Position numbers and translations under genes: made by a program
Assembly (NCBI GenBank): GCA_964651395.1
Contig: CAZYXZ010000115.1
Location: 1 to 5,645, forward strand
Origin: CAZYXZ01 sp964651395
GTDB lineage: Bacteria > Actinomycetota > Actinomycetes > BP-191
Direction: 5' to 3'
Length of the DNA: 5,645 nt
Notes under the pieces: model-generated
The model's database searches: none
What the model saw: only the letters and a program-made list of their open reading frames with translations
What the model was told of the DNA's origin: nothing
In this document: positions 1 through 5,645 of the stretch, piece by piece
Numbering within the stretch: the stretch's first letter is position 1
How the letters are laid out: each line of letters begins with the position of its first letter

Positions 1-666
1 GACGTCGATGCGAGCGGCCTCGGCCGCGCGGGTGAGTGCGAGCACCCGCTCGAAGGCCGCCGGCGCGGCCGCGTTCTGCGCGGCGACCTCGTTGCGCCGC
101 TCGGCCAGCACCGACTGCTGCGAGACCACGGACGCACGCGCGTCGGCGATCGCGCGTGCCGCGTCGCTCTGGTGCGAGATGGCGGACTGGAGATAGGCGA
201 TGCGGTCCACGAGGTCCTGGGGTGACGCGCTGTCGAGCAGCGCCGCGGCGTACCCCGTGGGCCCTCGCATGTACGCCGCGCGGGCAACCGCGGCGATCGT
301 GCCGCGCGCGATGCGCAGCCGCTCCTCCGCCCGCGCGGTCGCCCGCTCAGCGGTGCCGAGCGCGACCTCGGAACCGCGCAGCCGGGCCTGCACCTCGAGG
401 TAGGCCTCCTCCGCGGCGCGCAGCTGGCTGCGCGCCTGGGCCAGCCGGATCTGCGAGCGCGACAGCTCCGCGGCGATGATGCGCATGGACTGGTAGGTCG
501 CGTGGACGCGTGCGGTCGACTCGGCCAGGTCGTCGTGCTGCGCCGCCAGAGCGCGGTCCGTGCGCCGCTTGCGCTCCTCGGCCGTCTCCGCGCCGGCGCC
601 GGGCAGCGGCAGCAGCAGGAGTACGACGAGCGCCGCAAGCAGGCGGCTGGCTCGGGGGAAGGTCAT
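1..666 (-). CDS. Secreted coiled-coil protein, N-terminal part of probable peptidoglycan hydrolase (partial)
   Basis: The reading frame opens with ATG at 666 and stays open to the left edge, giving 222 residues without a stop; the C-terminus lies outside the window. An AGGGGG ribosome-binding site (675-680) sits 8 nt before the ATG. Residues 1-26 form a Sec signal peptide: Arg at 5 and 8, a Leu/Val-rich core at 9-19, and a likely cut after Ala-Gly-Ala. Residues about 27-130 and 155-222 are Ala/Arg/Glu/Gln-rich helices with coiled-coil character. They are separated by a short segment (YMRGPTGYAAALLDSASPQD, 132-151) like the hinge seen in PcsB/CwlO/EnvC-type proteins. In that family FtsX binds the coiled coil and releases a C-terminal M23, CHAP or NlpC/P60 catalytic domain. 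The position just downstream of ftsX supports this. The catalytic domain itself is not visible, so the enzyme class is inferred and it could be a non-enzymatic activator. Confidence 0.8.
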   Translation of the reverse strand, partial: MTFPRASRLLAALVVLLLLPLPGAGAETAEERKRRTDRALAAQHDDLAESTARVHATYQSMRIIAAELSRSQIRLAQARSQLRAAEEAYLEVQARLRGSEVALGTAERATARAEERLRIARGTIAAVARAAYMRGPTGYAAALLDSASPQDLVDRIAYLQSAISHQSDAARAIADARASVVSQQSVLAERRNEVAAQNAAAPAAFERVLALTRAAEAARIDV

Positions 667-688
667 GCGGGAAGCCCCCTGTGGCCGG

Positions 689-720
689 ATAACACCAGCC
701 TCATGCATAACACGAGTAAC
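689..720 (-). promoter_or_regulatory. 9-bp-phased GTTAY repeats upstream of the hydrolase gene (candidate operator)
   Basis: In the 83-bp ftsX-hydrolase spacer the minus strand carries GTTAC (716-720), GTTAT (707-711) and GTTAT (689-693). Their offsets are 0, 9 and 27 bp, so all three lie on one 9-bp register; the intermediate position (698-702) reads GAGGC instead. The second and third copies extend to the near-identical 10-mers CTCGTGTTAT and CTGGTGTTAT. Phased direct repeats of this kind suit a response regulator. Actinobacterial MtrA, which controls cell-wall hydrolase genes, is one possibility from general knowledge of direct-repeat binding. No convincing -35/-10 pair was found. The regulator is inference. 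Confidence 0.35.
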
Positions 721-749
721 GGGGTGGCGCTAGCCGACAGGCCGCGGCG

Positions 750-1625
750 TCAGACGCGGAGGTACCGGCGCAGGGTGATGAACGAGGCGAGGGCGGACAT
801 CCCGATGCCGACCAGGATGAGCACCGGCGTGATCGCGGCGACCGCCGCCCAGCCGATGAACGGCGTGAACTCGAACGCCTCGCGCAGCTGGCCGTCGATG
901 AAGAACTGGTAGATCGCCGAGAGCGCGACCACGGCCAGCCCGGCGCCGATCAGGCCGGCCAGTGCGCCCTCGAGCAGGAACGGCAGCTGGATGTAGAGGT
1001 TGGACGCGCCGACCAGCCGCATGATCCCGGTCTCCCGGCGGCGGCTGTACGCCGCGACCCGGATCGTGTTCGAGATCAGCACCGCCGCCGCGATCAGCGC
1101 GAAGATCGCGATGAACAGCGCGGCGAACTGGAAGCCGTTGAGCACGCGGAAGAACTTGTCGAGGATCGCCCGCTGGTTGAGCACGGTCTGCACGCCGGGC
1201 CGCTGCTCGAACGCGCTGGCCACGACCTCGAACTTGCGCGGGTCCTTGAGCTTCACGCGGAACGACTCGGGCAGAGCGTCGGGGGTGACGTTGTCGATGA
1301 TCGCGGGCGAGTTCTTGAACTGCTCCTTGAACCGCTCGAACGCCTCTTCCTTGCTCTCGTAGAAGACCTCGGCGACCTCAGGCAGGGCGTGCAGGTCGTT
1401 CTGGATCCCTTGACGCTGCGCCTGGGTGACGTTGTCCTCGAGGAAGATCGAGACCTGCACCTTGTCGTACCAGAAGTCCTTCATCGTGTTGACCTGGCTG
1501 CGGATGAGCAACCCGGACCCGAAGAGGGCGAGCGAGATCGCGACGGTGACGACGACCGCGACGGTCATCGTCAGGTTGCGACGCAACCCGATGAGGATCT
1601 CCGAGACGACGAACTGGGCGCGCAC
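750..1625 (-). CDS. ftsX: Cell division protein FtsX, membrane subunit of the FtsEX complex
   Basis: A 291-residue protein starting at GTG (1625); an AAGGGAG ribosome-binding site (1633-1639) overlaps the ftsE stop codon and lies 7 nt upstream. Topology is that of FtsX. There is a short cytoplasmic N-terminus, helix 1 at about 19-41, a large extracellular loop at about 42-163, and helices at about 164-188, 212-241 and 256-284. The hallmark juxtamembrane segment RRRETGIMRLVGAS (195-208) follows helix 2. FtsX has no transport activity known in this family; its loop couples ATP hydrolysis by FtsE to an extracellular cell-wall hydrolase at the septum or sidewall. The gene is 12 nt downstream of ftsE and is followed after 83 nt by a secreted coiled-coil protein, the likely client. 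Length is normal for actinobacteria and no key segment is missing. Confidence 0.97.
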   Translation of the reverse strand: MRAQFVVSEILIGLRRNLTMTVAVVVTVAISLALFGSGLLIRSQVNTMKDFWYDKVQVSIFLEDNVTQAQRQGIQNDLHALPEVAEVFYESKEEAFERFKEQFKNSPAIIDNVTPDALPESFRVKLKDPRKFEVVASAFEQRPGVQTVLNQRAILDKFFRVLNGFQFAALFIAIFALIAAAVLISNTIRVAAYSRRRETGIMRLVGASNLYIQLPFLLEGALAGLIGAGLAVVALSAIYQFFIDGQLREAFEFTPFIGWAAVAAITPVLILVGIGMSALASFITLRRYLRV

Positions 1626-1637
1626 GGGGCGACTCCC

Positions 1638-2327
<690 letters not shown>

Positions 2328-2346
2328 GCGAGCGCCAGGTCCTTCG

Positions 2347-2395
2347 CTAGGGGGTTGGCCCGAGTCTAACGGGCGTACTCGGGCCTACCCCCTAG
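2347..2395 (-). terminator. Strong 19-bp inverted repeat between the LPXTG gene and ftsE (terminator-like or regulatory hairpin)
   Basis: Arms 2347-2365 and 2377-2395 pair at 18 of 19 positions (single mismatch 2356/2386) around an 11-nt loop; arms begin and end with CTAG and contain runs of five G and five C. It starts 7 nt after the stop codon of the LPXTG gene, as a terminator would. There is no T-run on the minus strand, as is common for actinobacterial terminators. It fills 49 of the 75 nt before the ftsE start and ends 1 nt before the GAAGGA ribosome-binding site, so an mRNA attenuator, processing stem or protein operator is also possible. A TAGACT hexamer (2363-2368, minus strand) in the loop/arm resembles a -10 box but has no matching -35. 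Confidence 0.65.
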
Positions 2396-2402
2396 GCGGG
2401 CA

Positions 2403-3339
2403 CTACCGGTGTCGGCCTGCGGGCGTCAGGCCGCGGAGTCCTGTCCCGATGACCACCAGTACTGCCCCGATCAGGGCCAGGATCCCGATCGGCGCCCCCG
2501 TGTTGGGGAGCGGCTTCGTCACCTTGACGCCCAGGACCTCCGCGCTGAGCGACGGCGAAGGGCTGGCGTCCGTCGTCGACTGCGCGGACGCGCTCGGCGA
2601 CCCGCTCGGGCTCTCGCTCGGCGACTCGCTGGGGCTCGGGCTCTCACTCGGGCTCTCACTCGGGCTCTNNNNNNNNNNNNNNNNNNNNNNNNNNNNNNNN
2701 NNNNNNNNNNNNNNNNNNNNNNNNNNNNNNNNNNNNNNNNNNNNNNNNNNNNNNNNNNNNNNNNNNNNCGCTCGGGCTCTCGCTCGGGCTCTCGCTCGGG
2801 CTCTCGCTCGGGCTCTCGCTCGGGCTCTCGCTCGGCGACTCGCTGGGGCTCGGGCTCTCGCTCGGGCTCGGGCTCTCGGATGGCCCGCAGTCGACCTTGA
2901 AGACCTTGTGCTTGGGCGCCCCGTGCTGGCCGACGAAGGTCCAGAACAGCTTGTAGTGCTCCTCCGGCAGGGTGTAGTTCTCGGTGTGCCCGGAGCCGTC
3001 CGCACCCGCGGTGATCACCCCGTCGAGGGCATGCGGGCCGGTCCAGGGCTCGCCGCCGATGATCCACCACGTGACCTGCTCGCCCGCGTCGAAGTTGAAC
3101 GCGTCGAGGTAGAAGACGCAGACCTTCGGCTCGTCGCGCTGGTCGTCGTACGGCGTGGTCGACTCGTGCGTCTTGACGTCGCCGTTGTCGCCGCCGGTCA
3201 GCCGCTCGATCCCGCCGGTGCCCGGCAGGTACTCCGCGTTCGCCGTGCCGGCCGGCACGAGGTAGAGCGCGATGACACCGAGCGCGATGCCGGCCAGGCC
3301 GACTCGAGACCGCGCACGAGAGCTGTGGGGAGAGCGCAT
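2403..3339 (-). CDS. Sortase-anchored (LPNTG) surface protein with SPSE repeat stalk, interrupted by an assembly gap
   Basis: The N-terminal part (3339 to 2769) and C-terminal part (2668 to 2403, stop TAG) fall in different frames only because a 100-N placeholder separates them; the SPSE reading continues on both sides, so I treat them as one gene. Numbered from ATG 3339: signal peptide 1-35 (cut after TANA), then a folded domain of about 36-151 with two cysteines (74 and 151) and a characteristic VCVFYLDAFNFD (73-84) and HYKLFWTF (128-135). A Ser-Pro-Ser-Glu linker follows. The C-terminus has LPNTG (codons at 2496-2510), a hydrophobic helix and an Arg-rich tail, a textbook cell-wall sorting signal. 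Similar small domains occur in actinobacterial surface proteins, but I know of no function. GTG at 3345 is an alternative start; ATG 3339 is preferred because GAGG (3348-3351) is 8 nt upstream. True length is unknown. Confidence 0.88.
2496..2510 (-). other. LPNTG sortase recognition motif
   Basis: Minus-strand codons CTC CCC AAC ACG GGG encode LPNTG, 35 residues from the C-terminus. They are followed by a hydrophobic stretch (about APIGILALIGAVLVVIGTGL) and a basic tail, the tripartite signal cleaved by sortase between Thr and Gly for attachment to peptidoglycan. No sortase gene is in the window. Confidence 0.92.
2591..2668 (-). repeat. SPSE repeat array, left (C-terminal) block
   Basis: Imperfect 12-bp units encoding Ser-Pro-Ser-Glu on the minus strand. 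Two exact copies of CACTCGGGCTCT (2645-2656 and 2657-2668) abut the N run. A 30-bp segment at 2615-2644 is identical to 2829-2858 on the other side of the gap. The copies next to the gap use an AGT serine codon, unlike the right block. Confidence 0.9.
2669..2768. other. Assembly gap of exactly 100 N within the repeat
   Basis: Exactly 100 ambiguous bases, a customary placeholder for a gap of unknown size. The flanking coding frames join only if the true length is a multiple of 3. The 12-bp repeat phase on both sides is in register at zero or any multiple of 12 bp. The 100 bases therefore cannot be the real length. Confidence 0.97.
2769..2876 (-). repeat. SPSE repeat array, right (N-terminal) block
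   Basis: Five exact tandem copies of CGCTCGGGCTCT (2769-2828), then a diverged unit CGCTCGGCGACT (2829-2840) and two 18-bp units (2841-2858, 2859-2876) encoding Ser-Pro/Glu on the minus strand. It forms the start of the extended, acidic wall-spanning stalk after the folded domain. The perfect copies suggest recent expansion or homogenisation. Confidence 0.92.
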
Positions 3340-3500
3340 GTCCACTGCCTCACCTCGAGGTTCGAGGTGGGTCTCACCACTGGCTCCCCGCGACCCGTAG
3401 GCGGTGACCGGACAAGTGCTGGTCGCGGATCAAAGCTCCCTCGGTGCCTGCTGGGCACTGCCGTGAAGATCCCAGCGTCAAACCTCGAGCACCTGACGAG
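3340..3500 (-). promoter_or_regulatory. Inverted-repeat-rich leader of the LPXTG gene (candidate cis-regulatory RNA)
   Basis: The 205-nt region between prfB and the LPXTG gene holds no ORF I believe in, but several inverted repeats. These are GTGCC/GGCAC (3444-3448/3454-3458, 5-nt loop); CCGCGACC/GGTCGCGG (3388-3395/3421-3428) enclosing the palindrome CGGTGACCG (3402-3410); and CACCTCGA/TCGAGGTG (3351-3358/3362-3369, 3-nt loop). The last contains the GAGGTG part of the ribosome-binding region. CTCGAGGTT/AACCTCGAG (3354-3362/3481-3489) is a perfect 9-bp alternative partner for the last hairpin. No known riboswitch consensus could be matched and no clear promoter was found. Confidence 0.35.
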
Positions 3501-3523
3501 TCCGAGTCAGATTTGGCGCCCAT

Positions 3524-3538
3524 CGGGATGTGGTCCCG
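3524..3538 (-). terminator. Weak hairpin just downstream of prfB
   Basis: A 5-bp GC-rich stem (3524-3528 with 3534-3538) with a 5-nt loop lies 6 nt past the prfB stop codon, where a terminator is expected. The stem is short and not followed by a T-run, so it may not terminate. Confidence 0.25.
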
Positions 3539-3544
3539 CCCGAC

Positions 3545-4654
3545 TTATCCGTCCTTGGACTGCTTCATCCACCGGACGCCGGCCTCGACGTAGTCGTCGA
3601 TCTCGCCGTCGAGCACGGCGTTGACATTGCCGGTCTCCACGTCCGTCCGCAGGTCCTTGACCATCTGGTACGGGTGCAGCACGTAGTTGCGGATCTGCGA
3701 GCCGAAGGCGATGTCCGGGCGGCTGCCGCGCAGCTCCGCCATCTTCGCCTCCTCCTCCTGGCGCCGCCGCTCGAGCAGCCGGGCCTGCAGGATCATCAGC
3801 GCCGTCGCCTTGTTCTGGAGCTGGCTGCGCTCGTTCTGGCACGTGACGACGATGCCGGTCGGTAGGTGCGTGAGGCGCACGGCGGAGTCCGTCGTGTTGA
3901 CACCCTGACCACCTGGTCCGGACGAACGGTAGATGTCGACGCGGATGTCCTTCTCGTCCACTTCGACGGCGTCCGTCGCCTCGACGACCGGAGTGACGTC
4001 GACCCCGGCGAAGGAGGTTTGTCGGCGCTTCTGGTTGTCGAACGGGCTGATCCGCACCAGCCGGTGGACGCCGTGCTCTCCCGCCAGCATCCCGTACGCG
4101 TAGGGCGCCTTGATCGCGAACGTCGCGGACTTGATGCCCGCTTCCTCGGCTTCCGACGTCTCGTAGACCTCGACGCCGTACTTGTGCCGCTCGCCCCAGC
4201 GCAGGTACATGCGCAGCAGCATCTGCGCCCAGTCGGCCGCGTCGACGCCGCCCGCACCGGCGCTGATCTGCACCAACGCGTGCCGCGCGTCGTACGGGCC
4301 GGACATGAGGGTGCGGACCTCGAGCTGGGCGATGTCCGGCGCCAGCTCGGCGAGCTCCTTCGCCGCCTCCGCCAGCGTGTCCTCGTCCGCCTCGGCCTGG
4401 CCCATCTCGAGCAGCGTCGCCGCGTCGTCGAGCCGCCGGCGCAGGCCCTCGACGCGGGCGATGTCGCTCTCGAGGGAGGAGATGCGCGACATCAGCTGCT
4501 GCGCGGCGTCCGGGTCGTCCCAGAGGTCGGGGGCCGCCGACTGCTCCCGCAGCTCCGCCAGCTCCGCGCCGATCTTGTCCAGGTCGAGGAACGACTCGAC
4601 CGATCGCAAGGTCGCGTCGAGACGCTTGACCTCCTCGGCCGGTTCGACTGCCAC
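3545..4654 (-). CDS. prfB: Peptide chain release factor 2 (RF2)
   Basis: A 369-residue class I release factor that recognises UGA and UAA and triggers peptidyl-tRNA hydrolysis in the ribosome. The RF2 codon-recognition tripeptide SPF is at 203-205 (RF1 would have PxT), and the catalytic GGQ is at 248-250 within SGPGGQGVNTTDSAVR. The helical N-terminal domain (about 1-110) and C-terminal VLHPYQMVKDLRT (about 326-338) are also typical, and length is normal. The start is GTG at 4654, with AGGGTG 6 nt upstream. The frame is uninterrupted from the start, so the autoregulatory UGA frameshift found in many bacterial prfB genes is absent. The gene ends in TAA. It diverges from the lipoprotein gene across 28 bp, and the LPXTG gene follows on the same strand after about 200 bp. 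Confidence 0.97.
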   Translation of the reverse strand: MAVEPAEEVKRLDATLRSVESFLDLDKIGAELAELREQSAAPDLWDDPDAAQQLMSRISSLESDIARVEGLRRRLDDAATLLEMGQAEADEDTLAEAAKELAELAPDIAQLEVRTLMSGPYDARHALVQISAGAGGVDAADWAQMLLRMYLRWGERHKYGVEVYETSEAEEAGIKSATFAIKAPYAYGMLAGEHGVHRLVRISPFDNQKRRQTSFAGVDVTPVVEATDAVEVDEKDIRVDIYRSSGPGGQGVNTTDSAVRLTHLPTGIVVTCQNERSQLQNKATALMILQARLLERRRQEEEAKMAELRGSRPDIAFGSQIRNYVLHPYQMVKDLRTDVETGNVNAVLDGEIDDYVEAGVRWMKQSKDG

Positions 4655-4661
4655 GCGCTAC

Positions 4662-4667
4662 ACCCTA
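4662..4667 (-). promoter_or_regulatory. Possible -10 box for prfB
   Basis: The minus strand reads TAGGGT (TANNNT), 7 nt before the prfB GTG. That spacing would place the transcript start at or next to the start codon, i.e. a leaderless mRNA, which is common in actinobacteria. The same bases also serve as part of a plausible ribosome-binding site (AGGGTG), and no -35 match is seen, so the two readings compete. Confidence 0.3.
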
Positions 4668-4682
4668 GTGAACGATGTGGCC

Positions 4683-5474
4683 ATGCCCCGCGCCGTCGTC
4701 GCCCTGCTGGCCGCACTGGTGCTGGGCTCCTGCGGGACCGCCGAGACCCCGGCCGCGAAGCCCCGCCCGGCGAGCCCGAGCGCGCCTGCGTCCCCTGGCA
4801 GGCCGCCGCTGGGCGCGCCGGTCGCCGTCCTGCTCATCCACGGCTACGGCGGCAGCTCGGCGGAGATGAACCTGCTCTCCGGGAGGTTGCGCGCGAACGG
4901 TCAGCAGCCGGTCGTCGTACAGCTGCCCGGGGGCGGCCGCGGCGACATCGACGCGTCGGCGGCCGTCGTGGACAGCGTCGTCCGCGGGCTGCCGCGCGGT
5001 CCGATCGACCTGGTCGGCTTCTCGCTCGGCGGGGTGATCGCCCGCGCGTGGGTGCGTCGGTACGGAGCCGACCGCGCGCGCGTCGTCGTCACGCTCGGCT
5101 CGCCGCATCACGGCGTGCGCCTCGCCGGCGCCGTCCGCGACTCCGGCGCCGCCTGCCCGGCCGCCTGCCAGCAGCTGATCCCCGGGTCCGCGCTGCTCAC
5201 CAGGCTCAACCAGGGCGACCCGACGCCCGGCGGGGCTCGCTGGGTGAGCGTCCGCACCGACGACGACGAGGTCGTCGAAGGCGAGTCGACCCGGCTGGAG
5301 GGCGCGCTCGGGCTCCGGCTGCAGGCCGTGTGCCCGGGACGACGGATCGGTCACGGGGCGCTCGTCCGCGACGCGCTGGCGGTCGGCGTCGTCGTCCGCG
5401 CGCTGCAGGGCCGGCTCCCGGGCGCGCCGCCGCCGGCGCAGTGCGCCGCCGTGGTGCAGGAAGGAAGTGCCTAG
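4683..5474 (+). CDS. Secreted lipoprotein, alpha/beta-hydrolase (triacylglycerol lipase-like)
   Basis: A 263-residue protein from ATG 4683; in-frame GTG codons at 4668 and 4677 are alternative starts, and no good ribosome-binding site precedes any of them. Residues 1-17 form a lipoprotein signal ending in LGSC (acylated Cys17), followed by a Pro/Ala/Ser linker (18-45). The hydrolase core has the oxyanion segment LLIHGYGG (50-57) and the nucleophile elbow GFSLGG with Ser114. TLGSPHHG (137-144) is typical of lipases, and candidate acid residues are Asp193-195 with candidate His224. Cysteines 158, 162, 217 and 254 may form disulfides outside the membrane. The fold predicts an esterase or lipase tethered to the outer face of the membrane, acting on ester substrates; the actual substrate is unknown. 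It is divergent from prfB and converges on the glycosyltransferase-like gene with overlapping stops. Confidence 0.87.
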   Translation: MPRAVVALLAALVLGSCGTAETPAAKPRPASPSAPASPGRPPLGAPVAVLLIHGYGGSSAEMNLLSGRLRANGQQPVVVQLPGGGRGDIDASAAVVDSVVRGLPRGPIDLVGFSLGGVIARAWVRRYGADRARVVVTLGSPHHGVRLAGAVRDSGAACPAACQQLIPGSALLTRLNQGDPTPGGARWVSVRTDDDEVVEGESTRLEGALGLRLQAVCPGRRIGHGALVRDALAVGVVVRALQGRLPGAPPPAQCAAVVQEGSA

Positions 5475-5644
5475 GCCATCGGGGTGAGGAGCGCCTGGTA
5501 GCGCCCGCCCAGGTGCTGCCAGTTGTACTCGAGCGCGGCGCGCTGGGCGGCCGCGTCACGCCAGGCGGCGAGCTCGCCCGGTCCGAGCTGGGTGGCCCAC
5601 TGCAGCAGCGCGGTGAGCTCGTCGGCGTCGGAGTAGTAGCGGAC
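5471..5644 (-). CDS. C-terminal end of a probable glycosyltransferase (partial)
   Basis: An open minus-strand frame enters from the right edge and ends at TAG (5473-5471), giving the last 57 residues. The pattern YYSDADELTALLQWAT (3-18), then GPGELAAWRDAA (21-32), then AALEYNWQHLGGRYQALL (36-53) matches the tail of GT-B fold glycosyltransferases (GT4-like): an acidic loop, then a long Ala-rich helix ending in Tyr-x-Trp and a Tyr-x-x-Leu-Leu helix. No catalytic region is visible, so donor and acceptor cannot be stated. Codon bias matches the neighbours. Its stop interlocks with that of the lipoprotein gene. The assignment rests on C-terminal pattern alone. Confidence 0.6.
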   Translation of the reverse strand, partial: VRYYSDADELTALLQWATQLGPGELAAWRDAAAQRAALEYNWQHLGGRYQALLTPMA

Positions 5645-5645
5645 G

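Noticed and set aside
2591..2876. CRISPR-like array
   Set aside because: Units are 12 bp with no spacers and translate to SPSE in a gene frame; this is a coding tandem repeat.
2403..3339. Frameshifted pseudogene in the LPXTG gene
   Set aside because: The frame change coincides with the 100-N gap of arbitrary length; joining the flanks directly restores both frame and 12-bp phase.
3198..3458. Small minus-strand open frame across the LPXTG leader and start
   Set aside because: It overlaps the signal-peptide coding region in another frame, has Arg/Ser/Pro-rich shadow composition and no recognisable domain.
3340..3500. Known riboswitch (c-di-AMP ydaO type, c-di-GMP GEMM, cobalamin)
   Set aside because: Isolated fragments such as GATCTTCACGG (minus strand) resemble parts of such elements, but the ordered conserved blocks are missing.
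4182..4682. N-terminal extension of the lipoprotein frame into prfB
   Set aside because: It runs antisense through prfB; the lipoprotein signal and lipobox begin at 4683, so the upstream part is not coding.

Overview
The window is GC-rich bacterial DNA (strong G/C third-position bias, frequent GTG starts). It looks like an actinomycete (Actinomycetota): release factor 2 and FtsE/FtsX closely resemble actinobacterial versions, the prfB to ftsE-ftsX neighbourhood is typical of that phylum, and there is a Ser-Pro-Glu-rich surface protein with an LPXTG-type anchor. I cannot place it to genus.

Layout. Five of the six genes are read on the minus strand, so in transcription order from right to left. 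(1) At the right edge (5471-5644) is the 3' end of a probable glycosyltransferase. (2) A secreted lipoprotein of the alpha/beta-hydrolase (lipase-like) type (4683-5474) is the only plus-strand gene; it converges on (1) and the two stop codons interlock in one CTAG. (3) prfB, peptide chain release factor 2 (3545-4654), is divergent from the lipase with only 28 bp between start codons. (4) A roughly 200-base leader with several inverted repeats precedes a sortase-anchored surface protein (2403-3339) whose SPSE repeat is interrupted by a 100-N assembly gap. (5) A 19-bp-arm inverted repeat sits immediately before ftsE. (6) ftsE (1638-2327) and ftsX (750-1625) form a tight operon. (7) After an 83-bp spacer carrying phased GTTAY repeats comes a secreted coiled-coil protein (1-666, running off the left edge), the N-terminal part of a probable FtsEX-controlled peptidoglycan hydrolase.

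How it fits together. FtsE (ATPase) and FtsX (four-helix membrane protein with a large extracellular loop) transmit ATP hydrolysis across the membrane to activate a coiled-coil cell-wall hydrolase; the secreted coiled-coil protein directly downstream is the natural candidate partner. A wall-anchored surface protein between prfB and ftsE adds a cell-envelope flavour, but a functional link to FtsEX is not shown by the sequence.

The most interesting unexplained items are the non-coding ones: the long inverted repeat abutting the ftsE ribosome-binding site, the potentially switchable leader of the LPXTG gene, the 9-bp-phased repeats before the hydrolase gene, and the unresolved higher-order SPSE array. 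I found no clearly new multi-gene system.
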